A stretch of DNA of 64,000 nt, taken from the NCBI GenBank assembly GCA_021793215.1, contig JAJYTE010000007.1, forward strand, positions 1 to 64,000, in the 5' to 3' direction. The translations under genes and the position numbers were made by a program. This stretch comes from Bacillota bacterium (GTDB lineage: Bacteria > Bacillota > Sulfobacillia > JAJZYS01 > JAJYTV01). The notes beneath the pieces were generated by a model. That model was not told the origin of the DNA. It searched no databases and worked only from the letters and a program-made list of their open reading frames with translations. This document shows, piece after piece, positions 14,494 through 23,311 of the stretch (position 1 is the first letter of the stretch; every line of letters starts with the position of its first letter).

Positions 14494-17157
14494 TTGGAAC
14501 CACAGTCCGCGGCGCCGCAGACTGCGCTCGAGACCCTTCTCGCGCTGTCCGACCAGCTCGGCCGCGCAGAAACCCGCTCTCAGATCCTCAATGGCTCCCT
14601 GGAAGTCCTCTGCCGCCACTTCGACTCAACGACCGGTTGGATCACCCTGCGCACGCCAGATGGCGAGCAGGAGGTCGTAGCGCACCGTGGACTACCGCCC
14701 GCCTTCGCCGCCAACGATCTCTCTGCCCTGCGATGGACGCCATGCCGCTGCCAGAGCATGCACCTGCGCGGCGCCCTGCCTGAGCCCTGCGTTGTGGCTT
14801 GCGACCGACTCGAGCTCGCGAGCGGGGACAACGCCGGCCTGCGCCACCACGCCACCGCCATCCTGCGGTCCGGCGAGCGGGACCTCGGCATGCTGCATGT
14901 CGCACTCTCAAGCGAACGGAAGCTGACGATCGAGCAGACCGCCGTCCTGGCCGCAGCCGGTCGGACGATCGGTTTCGCGCTGCAGCGCCTCGCCTCACCA
15001 CAAGTGAACGGACGCGACGCGACGGAGCAGGGCGCCATGCTCGCCCTGACTTCGACCCTGCTCAGCCTCCTGGACGCACCGCAGATCGCCTCGGAGACGG
15101 TACGCATCCTTCTGGAACCGGTCGGCGCGCCAGTCCTCGGCGTGCTGTCCTACGAGCCCTCTACCTCACAGCTCGTCCTGCGCGCCAGCTCCGGTCTCGG
15201 AGTCGGCGCGACGGAGATGTGCATCTCGCTCGGTGACCTGGACGATCCGCTCGTCGCCGCCACCCGCGCGACCGTTCCCTACGTCCTGCGCGGCGACCAG
15301 TTGCCTCTGCCGCTGCGCAACCAAGGGATGCGTTCGCTCGCCGCCGCGCCGATGACCGTGGCCGGAAAGCTGATGGGCCTTCTGATCGCCGGTGACCGGG
15401 ACCCCGATCGCTTCCGTGCACCCGATCTGCGATTTCTGGCACTCGCCGCCGACCAGGTGGCGCTTGCCTTCGACCGCACCGACATGCTCACCCGCACGCG
15501 GCGCCAGGTCCGGGACCTCGCCTCCCTGCACCAGCGCACGGCGGAGCAGACGCGCCAACTGAGCGAGACCTACGGGGCAACCCTGGCCGTGCTCGGCGAT
15601 GCGCTGGAGCTGCGAGACGAGGACACGATGGGCCACACCGAGCGCGTCGTAAGCCTGGCGGTCTCGCTGGGGCGACTGCTCGGCCTGCCGTCCGAGGAGC
15701 TCATGCACCTCGAGTGGGGTGCCTACGTTCACGACCTCGGCAAGATCGGCGTACCGGACGCCGTCCTGCGCAAACCCGGCCCGCTCTCTCCGGAGGAGTG
15801 GCGGCTGATGCAGCGCCACCCGGAGCAGGGGTACGCGCTCTTGCAGCGTCTCCTGTTCCTCTCACGTTCGCTGGACGTGGTGCGCTTCCACCACGAGCGC
15901 TTTGACGGGAAAGGCTACCCCATCGGCCTGGGCGGCAACGAGATCCCGCTGCTCGCGCGCATCTTCGCCGTCGCCGACGCGTACGACGCGATGACGAACG
16001 ACCGTCCCTACCGTCGCGCCATGACGGGCGACGAAGCGCTCACGGAGATTCGGCGAAACCGGGGCAGCCAGTTCGACCCTGCGGTCGTCGATGCGCTCCT
16101 AGAACTCCCCGATGCGGAGCGTTCGCCGATGCGACGCGTGCCGCAGAGCATCTCCCGGGAAGCGCAGCAGGACGCTGCGCCCCTGGCCGGAGGCGGCGAG
16201 ACGCTGCTGCAGTTCGCAGAAATGGCCGGTGCCGTCCTGCGCGCTTCGGACTTGCCGAACGCCCTCGAGACCGTCGTCGCCGAGATCGAGCATCGCTTCG
16301 GCTACCCGTCCTGCGCCGTCCTCCTGGCCGAAACGGAAGGGCAGAGCATGCAGCTCGCGGCCCAGCGGGGCTTCCAGGCCGGGCAGGGACTCTTTGGCGA
16401 CCCTGGGATTGTAGTGGCACAGGCGGTCGACGCGGCGACGCCGATCTACGCCCGGGACATCGGCACACCCCCCGCGCACCACCACGTGCGCTCCGAACTC
16501 GCCCTGCCCCTGACGCTGGACGGAGTGGTGCTGGGTGTGCTCGACGTCGGCAGCCCCGAGCCTGACGCCTTCCCCGATCCCGTGCGGAGCGTCCTCGAGG
16601 CGTTCGCAATGCTGGTCTCCTTCACGATCGAACGCTCCCGCCGCGATGCGGAACTGCAGCGCCTCGCCCTGACAGACCAAGTCACGGGGCTCGGCAACCA
16701 GCGCGCGCTGATGGACGCGGCGGAGCGCGAGCTCGCGCGCTCTGCGCGACATGGCACGTCGGTGTCGATCCTCTCGCTCCACCTGGACCAGTTCGCGGAC
16801 CTTCACCGCCAGAGCCGCCAGCACTCCGAGGCGGCACTGCGCACCGTGGCGCGGCTCCTGCACCAGGCCTGCCGCAAGGAGGACGTCGCCGGCCGCCGCG
16901 ACGGCGGCGAGTACGTCGTCGTGCTGCCCGAGACGGCCAAGGTGGGGGCGCTGCTCGTCGCGGAGCGCATCCGCGCGGACCTCGCACGCCTTACGAACGC
17001 TTTGGGCGGACTGAGCATCTCGGTCGGCGTCGCGTCGCTACCGGACGACGGCCAGGAGCTGCCGCATCTCCTGGAGGCAGCCGACCAAGCGATGTACCGT
17101 GCCCTGCGGCGCGGTGGCAACGAGGTGGTTGCGGCGACGCGTCGCGCGCCGAACTGA
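14494..17157 (+). CDS. GAF-GAF-HD-GYP-GAF-GGDEF-like cyclic di-GMP signalling protein
   Basis: A soluble 887-residue sensor. Apparent domains are GAF (~10-165, with an unusual TPCRCQSM cysteine pair), GAF (~181-331), a short coiled coil, HD-GYP (~363-540), GAF (~574-725) and a GGDEF-like domain (~726-887). The HD-GYP part has its metal and substrate motifs intact (HTERV, HDLGK, HHERFDGKGYP, DAYDAM), so c-di-GMP hydrolysis is expected. The cyclase signature reads RRDGGEY instead of RxGGDEF (near residue 802), so cyclase activity is doubtful. The start is TTG at 14494, but a GAGGTG ribosome site at 14469-14474 fits an in-frame ATT at 14482 better. It is monocistronic, ends at a strong hairpin and lies among sporulation genes. 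Confidence 0.9.
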   Translation: MEPQSAAPQTALETLLALSDQLGRAETRSQILNGSLEVLCRHFDSTTGWITLRTPDGEQEVVAHRGLPPAFAANDLSALRWTPCRCQSMHLRGALPEPCVVACDRLELASGDNAGLRHHATAILRSGERDLGMLHVALSSERKLTIEQTAVLAAAGRTIGFALQRLASPQVNGRDATEQGAMLALTSTLLSLLDAPQIASETVRILLEPVGAPVLGVLSYEPSTSQLVLRASSGLGVGATEMCISLGDLDDPLVAATRATVPYVLRGDQLPLPLRNQGMRSLAAAPMTVAGKLMGLLIAGDRDPDRFRAPDLRFLALAADQVALAFDRTDMLTRTRRQVRDLASLHQRTAEQTRQLSETYGATLAVLGDALELRDEDTMGHTERVVSLAVSLGRLLGLPSEELMHLEWGAYVHDLGKIGVPDAVLRKPGPLSPEEWRLMQRHPEQGYALLQRLLFLSRSLDVVRFHHERFDGKGYPIGLGGNEIPLLARIFAVADAYDAMTNDRPYRRAMTGDEALTEIRRNRGSQFDPAVVDALLELPDAERSPMRRVPQSISREAQQDAAPLAGGGETLLQFAEMAGAVLRASDLPNALETVVAEIEHRFGYPSCAVLLAETEGQSMQLAAQRGFQAGQGLFGDPGIVVAQAVDAATPIYARDIGTPPAHHHVRSELALPLTLDGVVLGVLDVGSPEPDAFPDPVRSVLEAFAMLVSFTIERSRRDAELQRLALTDQVTGLGNQRALMDAAERELARSARHGTSVSILSLHLDQFADLHRQSRQHSEAALRTVARLLHQACRKEDVAGRRDGGEYVVVLPETAKVGALLVAERIRADLARLTNALGGLSISVGVASLPDDGQELPHLLEAADQAMYRALRRGGNEVVAATRRAPN

Positions 17158-17169
17158 ACACACACGGAT

Positions 17170-17204
17170 GAGGCGCCGTCCGGGAAGACCCCGGACGGCG
17201 CCTC
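17170..17204. terminator. Perfect 15-bp terminator hairpin
   Basis: GAGGCGCCGTCCGGG at 17170-17184 pairs without mismatch with CCCGGACGGCGCCTC at 17190-17204 around a 5-nt loop. It lies between the convergent HD-GYP gene and the endonuclease Q homologue, so it probably serves both strands. Confidence 0.88.
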
Positions 17205-17232
17205 GCTGTTGCGGCAGACCCGGCTTGCATCT

Positions 17233-18381
17233 CTAGGGCGTCGCGAAGCGACCCCAACGGCCGCCGCCTCCGATGAGCGCCGGAGGTGCGCCGCGCCGCA
17301 TTCCAAGGATCACCTCGGCCCTTTGGCCGCCGAGCGCCGCACGCAATTCGTCCGCCGTCGCCTCGTGCAGCGCCGCGTGCTCCGAACCGAATCGCTCCAC
17401 GACCGTCCTGCGCGCAGCCGGCCCGAAGCCCGGCAGCAACGTCAGGGGAAGCTGGTAGTAATAGGCTGGGTAGCTACGCGCCGACTTCGGCGGCTCCATC
17501 GCGGCCGCCCGGTCGAGTACGCCCGTCACGACGCGGTGCGCCGGGTTCCGCTCGCACGTGAGCTGCGGCGGAGGTCCAATGGCCGTCGCAGCGCAGGTGA
17601 GGCAGTAGGTGCGATGGTACTTGCCGAACGCAGGGTTCATGCCGTAGATCGCCTCCGCATCCCCGCGGCGCAGCCCCAAGAGCAGCTCGAAGCCGGGCGA
17701 CTCGCCGAAGATCGCGTTCATCTCGCGGCCGATCGTCTCGGGACCGTGCGCATCGGACCCGCCCAAAAGTCCGCACTCGCCGACCGCCCCGACGCCACGG
17801 GCGATCTCCACATCGGCCGAGAGACCAAGTTCCAGTCCCAGCCCCAGCGGCTCGCGGAACACGTCGCCGATTCGGAGGCCGACGCCAAAGAGGCCGCGGT
17901 GCGGGGTGAACGCGTGCGCGATCACAAGGAATCCCCCCGCCGCCTCCGCAGCACTGCGAAGGTCCTCTGCGGACGCGTGGACGCGCTGGGTGGAAAGCTT
18001 CGGGTTGCGCACCGTGTCGGCGTAGAACGCGTGCAGCGCCCGCGCTCCGTCGAGTCCCGGAGCGTACGCGAGGAGGTGGAAGGGCCCTGACGGCAGAATG
18101 CGAAACTCCGCCTCAAGCCCAGCCACCAGCCGGGTTCCATCGTCTCCCGCGAAGCTTCCGTCGTGCGTTTCGCGCAGCCAGCCCGCACGCAGCGCGCCCT
18201 CGAGTTCCAGCAAGCCGCGCGACGTGGCGAGGTCCACCACGGCGCAAAGGTCGACGCCGCGCGCAGGCAGGCGCTCCAGCACACGCGCCAGCGTCAGCGT
18301 GAGGCCGGCCCCGATCTTGATCGGAGCGCCGTCCGCCGTGCCCCCGAGGTGGACGTGGGTGTCGACGAGGTACCGCCTCAT
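17233..18381 (-). CDS. Endonuclease Q family protein (PHP domain plus zinc ribbon)
   Basis: A homologue of endonuclease Q, which nicks DNA 5' of deaminated bases (uracil, hypoxanthine, xanthine) and abasic sites; the Bacillus pumilus enzyme is characterised. The 382 residues open with the PHP metal motif LVDTHVHLGG, then have HAFTPHRGLFG and GGSDAHG. A four-cysteine zinc site follows (YCLTCAATAIG...LTCERNPAH), then a helix-hairpin-helix-like end (LPGFGPAARRTV). It overlaps nudF by four bases. Product inferred from motifs; activity untested. Confidence 0.88.
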   Translation of the reverse strand: MRRYLVDTHVHLGGTADGAPIKIGAGLTLTLARVLERLPARGVDLCAVVDLATSRGLLELEGALRAGWLRETHDGSFAGDDGTRLVAGLEAEFRILPSGPFHLLAYAPGLDGARALHAFYADTVRNPKLSTQRVHASAEDLRSAAEAAGGFLVIAHAFTPHRGLFGVGLRIGDVFREPLGLGLELGLSADVEIARGVGAVGECGLLGGSDAHGPETIGREMNAIFGESPGFELLLGLRRGDAEAIYGMNPAFGKYHRTYCLTCAATAIGPPPQLTCERNPAHRVVTGVLDRAAAMEPPKSARSYPAYYYQLPLTLLPGFGPAARRTVVERFGSEHAALHEATADELRAALGGQRAEVILGMRRGAPPALIGGGGRWGRFATP

Positions 18382-18893
18382 GGCGCGAGGAGGAGACCGA
18401 GCGCGGTCTTCGCGTCGGCGATCTCTCCGCGGCGCACCATGCTCTGGGCTTCGCGAAGGTTCATCCGCACGATCTCGATGTCCTCGTCCTCATCGCCCGG
18501 CAACCGCGAAGGCCGAAGGTCCTGCGCCAGGAAGAAGTGGAAGACCTCCGACGAGTAGCCCGGCGCGGCGAACGAACGAAGCATCGGAGAGAGCGTCCGC
18601 GGATTGAATCCGCACTCCTCCTGCAGTTCGCGACGCGCCGTCTCCTCCACGGGCTCCCCGGGCTCGCACGTGCCAGCCGGCAGTTCCAGCACGACCTGGC
18701 CGAGCGGGTGACGGTACTGGCGCACAAGCAGTACGTCATCACCGAGCATCGCTACCAGTACGACGGCGCCGGGGTGCTGTACAAAGGCGCGCCGGTACGA
18801 GCGCTCGCCGTCCTGCAGGTGATCCAAGAAGATGCTGAACGGCCCCTCGTAGAGCGCGTCGCGCGCGGTGACGCGGGGATGGGCGTGTTCCAT
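18378..18893 (-). CDS. nudF: ADP-ribose pyrophosphatase (Nudix hydrolase)
   Basis: A Nudix hydrolase of the ADP-ribose pyrophosphatase type, hydrolysing ADP-ribose to AMP and ribose-5-phosphate. The Nudix box is complete (GTCEPGEPVEETARRELQEE, then CGF) and is preceded by LLVRQYRHPLGQVVLELPAG, the substrate-loop pattern of NudF. ATG at 18893 gives 171 residues; an upstream start at 18935 adds only a basic non-conserved stretch. The stop overlaps the endonuclease Q start (ATGA). Confidence 0.9.
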   Translation of the reverse strand: MEHAHPRVTARDALYEGPFSIFLDHLQDGERSYRRAFVQHPGAVVLVAMLGDDVLLVRQYRHPLGQVVLELPAGTCEPGEPVEETARRELQEECGFNPRTLSPMLRSFAAPGYSSEVFHFFLAQDLRPSRLPGDEDEDIEIVRMNLREAQSMVRRGEIADAKTALGLLLAP

Positions 18894-18991
18894 GGGAGTC
18901 CTCCTTCGGCGATCTCGGGAGCAAGCGTCGCGCACCGCCCGGCGCCAGAGCTGCGCCAGGCGGTGCGCCGAGCCGCGGAGGCTAGGTTGGG

Positions 18992-19897
18992 CTAGACGGC
19001 CGTTACGACCGGCATCGACGGCTTCCGGCCGGCCGGAACCTGCGCGTGCGCGTGGTAGGAGGAACGTACGAGCGGGCCAGACTCGCAGTGGGCGAACCCC
19101 ATCTCGAGCGCGGCCGCTTTCAGCTCCGCGAACTCATCCGGCGTGTAGTAGCGCTGGAGCGGCAGGTGGTGCATCGAAGGGCGAAGGTACTGGCCGATCG
19201 TCACGATGTCGACGCCGGCGTCGCGCAGGTCGCGCAGCGCCTGCAGGACTTCGTCGTGCTCCTCTCCGAGTCCGAGCATCATGCCGGACTTCGTGAACGA
19301 TGCGGGGTTCATCAGCTTCGCCCGGCGCAGCAGTTCGAGCGAGCGTGGGTACTTCGCCTTGGACCGTACGCGGTCCGATAGGCGCGCGACGGTTTCGATG
19401 TTGTGGTTGAGGATCTCGGGCTGCGCGTCCATCACGAGCTGCAGCGCGTCCCAGTTGGCCTGGAAGTCCGGAATCAGCACCTCCACCGAGCACTCCGGGC
19501 GCGCGCGGCGGATCTCCCGGATCGTCGCCGCGAAGACCGCGGCACCGCCGTCCTCCAGGTCGTCGCGGGCGACGGATGTCACCACGACGTGGTTCAGGCC
19601 GATGTCCGCGACGACCTCGGCGACGCGGCCGGGCTCGTGCAGATCGAGTTCGTTCGGACGGCCGGACTGCACTGCGCAGAAGCCACAATGCCGCGTGCAG
19701 ACGCGGCCCAAGATCATGAACGTCGCCGTCCGGTTGTTCCAGCACTCTCCGATGTTCGGGCAGCGCGCCTCCTCGCAGACCGTGTGCAACTCGTGCCCGC
19801 GCATCATCTGCTGCACCTGGTGGAAGTTCCCTCCGGAGGGCAGCTTCACACGCAACCACTCGGGCCGCCGGCCCAGGTCCTTCTGTTCCAGGGACAT
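18992..19897 (-). CDS. lipA: Lipoyl synthase
   Basis: Radical SAM enzyme inserting two sulfur atoms into protein-bound octanoyl groups, making the lipoyl cofactor of 2-oxoacid dehydrogenases. The 301 residues contain both iron-sulfur motifs: [12 protein letters not shown] for the auxiliary cluster and CTRHCGFC for the SAM cluster. The C-terminal RSSYHA carries the serine ligand. It begins immediately after the bkdC stop (TAG-ATG), so it is very probably cotranscribed with its substrate protein, the E2 subunit. Confidence 0.97.
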   Translation of the reverse strand: MSLEQKDLGRRPEWLRVKLPSGGNFHQVQQMMRGHELHTVCEEARCPNIGECWNNRTATFMILGRVCTRHCGFCAVQSGRPNELDLHEPGRVAEVVADIGLNHVVVTSVARDDLEDGGAAVFAATIREIRRARPECSVEVLIPDFQANWDALQLVMDAQPEILNHNIETVARLSDRVRSKAKYPRSLELLRRAKLMNPASFTKSGMMLGLGEEHDEVLQALRDLRDAGVDIVTIGQYLRPSMHHLPLQRYYTPDEFAELKAAALEMGFAHCESGPLVRSSYHAHAQVPAGRKPSMPVVTAV

Positions 19898-21178
19898 CTA
19901 GTACACCGCCGTTTCTGGTCCCATAGTCTCCAATCGGCGCTTGACCGACGCAAGGTACTGGTTGGCCGTCGCGCCGTCGAGGACGCGGTGGTCGAATGAG
20001 AACGAGAGGAACATCATCGATCGGACCGCGATCGCGTCTCCCTCGACGACGACGGGCCGCTTGACGATCGCTTCCATCGAGAGGATCGCCGCCTGCGGCT
20101 GGTTGATCACCGGCGCGGAGAACACCGAGCCGTACGCGCCGGGGTTGTTCACGGTGAACGTGCCGCCCTCGAGGTCCGCCATGGTCAGGCGGCCCGCGCG
20201 CGCGCGCGTGATCAGGTCGTGCGCGCCACGCGCGATGCCCGCGATCGACAGCCCGTCCGCGCTGCGCAGAACCGGAACCACGAGCCCGTCGGGCACGGCG
20301 ACGGCGATGCCGACGTGCAGTGCTCCGTGCAGGATGATCTTGTCCCCGCCCCAGCTCGCATTGATCTGCGGGAACTCCCGAAGTCCCTCCACCGCCGCCT
20401 TCGCGACGAACGGCAGGAAGGTGAGCGGGACGCCCTCACGCTCCTCGAACTGCGCACGGATGCTGGCGCGCAAGGCGACGACGCGACTCATGTCCACCTC
20501 GAACCAAGCTGTGGCATGCGGCGCCTCGCGCTTCGATCGTACCATGTGTTCGGCGATGCTGCGACGCATTGGCGTCAGGTCGATGAACCGGTCGCCGGTC
20601 GCCGCTTGCAGGGGAGGGGCGGGTGTGACCCCGGCGACCGGCGCGGTAGCCGCCGCCGCGGGGGCCGAGGCCCTCTCGGGTGCGGGTGCAAGCGGCACCC
20701 CTTTCTGATAGCGCGCAAGGTCCTCGCGCGTCAGGCGCCCGTCCGCCCCTGTCGCAGGCACGAGCTGCAGGTCGATGCCTGCGTCCTTCGCGAGTCGACG
20801 GACGTAGGGAGACGTGCGCACGCGGCCCCCCGCCTGGGCTGAGGGAGTCGGCCCGGGCGCCGCCTGGGGCGCTGCGGCCGGGGCCGGCACGGGCGGAGCG
20901 GGTGGTTCGGCCTGCGCCGGCTCAGCGGCGGCCTTGGTCGCCGCACCGCTTTCCGCGATCTCGCAGAGCGGCTGGCCGACATGCAGCGTTTCGCCTTCCG
21001 GTGCAAGGATCTCCGTGAGGACGCCGGCGAAGGGACTCGGCACTTCGGCGTTCACTTTGTCGGTTGTAACCTCGACGATCGGTTCGTACTTCTCCACCTG
21101 GTCGCCGACCTGCTTGAGCCAGCGGCCGATCGTTCCCTCGGTGACGCTTTCCCCGAGCTGGGGCATCGCGACTCTCAG
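19898..21178 (-). CDS. bkdC: Branched-chain 2-oxoacid dehydrogenase E2 (lipoamide acyltransferase)
   Basis: E2 core of the branched-chain 2-oxoacid dehydrogenase complex. Order: lipoyl domain (~1-80, with VTTDKVNAEVPSP carrying the lipoylated lysine), a long Ala/Pro linker, the peripheral-subunit-binding domain (RTSPYVRRLAKDAGIDLQLV), a second linker, and the acyltransferase domain with SFDHRVLDGA (catalytic His and Asp). The start is odd. The only strong ribosome site (GGAGG at 21187-21191) is 8 bases from an in-frame CTG at 21178, giving (M)RVAMPQLGES. The first ATG (21166) is 20 bases away. About 426 residues. Confidence 0.93.
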   Translation of the reverse strand: MRVAMPQLGESVTEGTIGRWLKQVGDQVEKYEPIVEVTTDKVNAEVPSPFAGVLTEILAPEGETLHVGQPLCEIAESGAATKAAAEPAQAEPPAPPVPAPAAAPQAAPGPTPSAQAGGRVRTSPYVRRLAKDAGIDLQLVPATGADGRLTREDLARYQKGVPLAPAPERASAPAAAATAPVAGVTPAPPLQAATGDRFIDLTPMRRSIAEHMVRSKREAPHATAWFEVDMSRVVALRASIRAQFEEREGVPLTFLPFVAKAAVEGLREFPQINASWGGDKIILHGALHVGIAVAVPDGLVVPVLRSADGLSIAGIARGAHDLITRARAGRLTMADLEGGTFTVNNPGAYGSVFSAPVINQPQAAILSMEAIVKRPVVVEGDAIAVRSMMFLSFSFDHRVLDGATANQYLASVKRRLETMGPETAVY

Positions 21179-21186
21179 ACTGCTTA

Positions 21187-21191
21187 CCTCC
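21187..21191 (-). promoter_or_regulatory. Ribosome binding site that points to a CTG start of bkdC
   Basis: GGAGG on the minus strand, 8 bases before the in-frame CTG at 21178 and 20 bases before the first ATG. No ATG, GTG or TTG lies in the normal window, so this site argues for CTG initiation. Confidence 0.6.
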
Positions 21192-21200
21192 CTACGCGCG

Positions 21201-22184
21201 TCAGGACGCGAGCATCTCCCGCGCCGCGCGCGCGATCTTCTCGGGATTCGGCATGAAGTTTTCCTCTTGCACGGTGTTGAACGGCATCGCGGGGACGTCC
21301 GGCCCCGTGAGGCGGCGGATCGGGGCGTCGAGTTCGTAGAGCGCCTCCTCCGCGATGAGCGCCGCCACCTCAGCGCCCGCACCCATCGTGCGGTTCGCCT
21401 CGTAGACGATGAGCGCGCGATGCGTCTTCGCGACCGACGCGAGGATCGCCTCGCGGTCAAGCGGAAGGAGCGTGCGCAGGTCGACGACTTCGGCGGAGAT
21501 GCCCTCCTTCTCGAGTTCCGCCGCCGCCTGCTCGGCGAAGATCGCCATCAGCCCGTAGGCGAAGATCGAGACGTCCTTGCCCTCCCGCACCATGCGCGCC
21601 TTGCCGATCGGAACGGTGAAGTCCCCGTCGGGGATCTCGCCGCGCACGAGGCGGTAGGTGCGCTTGTGCTCTAAGTACATCACGGGGTCCTCGTCGCGGA
21701 TCGCCGACTTCAGGAGCCCCTTGGCGTCGGCGGGCGTCGATGGGACGACGACCTTCAGGCCGGGCACGTGCATGTAGAACGCCTCGACGCTCTGCGAGTG
21801 GTAGAGCGCTCCGTGCACGCCGCCACCGAACGGGGCGCGGATCACCATGGGCACGTGGAAATCGTTGTTGGAGCGGTACCGGATCTTGGCGGCCTCGCTG
21901 ACGATCTGGTTGAACGCCGGGTGCATGAAGTCGGCGAACTGCATCTCGGCGATCGGCCGCAGTCCGTTGAGGGCCATGCCGATGGCAACGCCGGCGATGC
22001 CGGACTCGCCGAGCGGCGCGTCGATCACCCGCCCCTCACCGAACTCGCCAAAGAGGCCCTCCGACGCGCGGAACACGCCGCCGCGCACGCCGACGTCCTC
22101 GCCGAGCAGCACGACCCTGGGGTCGGCCGCCATCTCCTCGCGCATCGCCTCGCGGACGCCGTCGATCAGGTTCTTCACTGCCAT
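21201..22184 (-). CDS. bkdB: Branched-chain 2-oxoacid dehydrogenase E1 beta subunit
   Basis: Beta subunit of the thiamine-diphosphate-dependent E1 component. The 327 residues carry the family markers VVLLGEDVGVRGGVFRAS, the ThDP-interacting glutamate region FDAPLGE-like (VIDAPLGESGIAGVAIGMAL) and the C-terminal half LLPLDREAI...RLTGPDVPAMPFN. ATG at 22184 starts just after the bkdA stop. The specificity for branched-chain oxoacids rests on the neighbouring bcd, ptb and buk; by sequence alone pyruvate or acetoin E1 is hard to exclude. In Bacillus naming this is bkdAB. Confidence 0.92.
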   Translation of the reverse strand: MAVKNLIDGVREAMREEMAADPRVVLLGEDVGVRGGVFRASEGLFGEFGEGRVIDAPLGESGIAGVAIGMALNGLRPIAEMQFADFMHPAFNQIVSEAAKIRYRSNNDFHVPMVIRAPFGGGVHGALYHSQSVEAFYMHVPGLKVVVPSTPADAKGLLKSAIRDEDPVMYLEHKRTYRLVRGEIPDGDFTVPIGKARMVREGKDVSIFAYGLMAIFAEQAAAELEKEGISAEVVDLRTLLPLDREAILASVAKTHRALIVYEANRTMGAGAEVAALIAEEALYELDAPIRRLTGPDVPAMPFNTVQEENFMPNPEKIARAAREMLAS

Positions 22185-22197
22185 CTGACTCGGCCCC

Positions 22198-23196
22198 CTA
22201 CTCCGCGTAGACGTGCCGGTACATGTCCTCCACCGTGGGGAATGGCGCCTGCTCGGCGTAGCCGATCGCTTCGTCGACCTCCTGCTGCACCTCGCGCCGC
22301 AACGCCTCATCCTCCTCCGGTGTGAGGAGACCCTCGGCGAGCACGTGCGCCTGCATGCGCTGGATCGGGTCCTTGCGCTTCCAGTCCTCCACCTCTTCGC
22401 GGCTGCGGTACGTGCGGTCGTCGTCGTCGGAGGAATGCGGCACGGTGCGGTAGGTCTTGAACTCGAGGAGCGTCGGCCCCTCGCCGCGCCTACCCCGCTC
22501 TGCCGCTTGGAACGTCGCCTCGTGGCAGGCGAAGAAGTCGTTGCCGTCCACCGTGAGTCCCGCCATGCCGTATCCGAGCGCGCGCTCGGATACGTCCTGC
22601 ACCGCCATCTCCCGGCTCGTCGGCGAGGAGATCGCGTACTCGTTGTTCTCCACGATGAACAGTACAGGCAGTTTGTAGATCGAAGCCCAGTTCAGCGCCT
22701 CGTGGAAGTCACCCTGGCTGGTCGTTCCCTCGCCGAGCGCGGTCGCCGCCACGGCGTCCTCGCCGCGCAGCCGGCTGGCGTAGGCGATGCCCACCGCGTG
22801 CAGCACCTGGGTGCCAACCGGTGAGGAGCCGGTGATGATATTGCGCTCGCGCCATCCGTAGTGCCCCGGCATCTGGCGGCCGCCGGAGGTAAGGTCCTCC
22901 CGCTTGCCCAAAAGTGCGAGCATCGCCTGGCGCGCAGTGTAACCCAGGGAGACGGCCACCCCGAGGTCCCTGTAGTAGGGCAGGAAGAAGTCGGTCGGCC
23001 GCAGCGCGGTGCCCCACCCGACCTGGGCGGCTTCATGTCCCCGACAGGGGATCACGAAGGGCGCCTTGCCGGCGCGGTTGAGCACCCACTGGCGCTCATC
23101 GATCGTACGTGTGAGAAGCATGTCGCGGTACGCCTTGCGGACCGCCTCCGGCGTCAGGGAAAGTGCGGCTGTCGCGCGAGCCTTCATCCTTGCCAT
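22198..23196 (-). CDS. bkdA: Branched-chain 2-oxoacid dehydrogenase E1 alpha subunit
   Basis: Alpha subunit of the E1 decarboxylase. The 332 residues show LNRAGKAPFVIPCRGHEAAQ and the ThDP/Mg motif (GEGTTSQGDFHEALN...VENNEYAISSP). The conserved phosphorylation-loop region TYRTVPHSSDDDDRTYR is typical of branched-chain rather than pyruvate E1. ATG at 23196 is preceded by GGAGGATTCGC. A 115-base gap with a partial inverted repeat separates it from buk, so it may have an extra promoter. Bacillus name: bkdAA. Confidence 0.93.
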   Translation of the reverse strand: MARMKARATAALSLTPEAVRKAYRDMLLTRTIDERQWVLNRAGKAPFVIPCRGHEAAQVGWGTALRPTDFFLPYYRDLGVAVSLGYTARQAMLALLGKREDLTSGGRQMPGHYGWRERNIITGSSPVGTQVLHAVGIAYASRLRGEDAVAATALGEGTTSQGDFHEALNWASIYKLPVLFIVENNEYAISSPTSREMAVQDVSERALGYGMAGLTVDGNDFFACHEATFQAAERGRRGEGPTLLEFKTYRTVPHSSDDDDRTYRSREEVEDWKRKDPIQRMQAHVLAEGLLTPEEDEALRREVQQEVDEAIGYAEQAPFPTVEDMYRHVYAE

Positions 23197-23311
23197 GCGA
23201 ATCCTCCCTCCGTACATGAGGTCTTTGGCGCCAAGCGCGCCTTAGTATCGCCAGCAACCGGCAACTTGGCGGTGGCCGGTTCTCCTCCGCGCAGGAATCT
23301 CCATAGTCACC

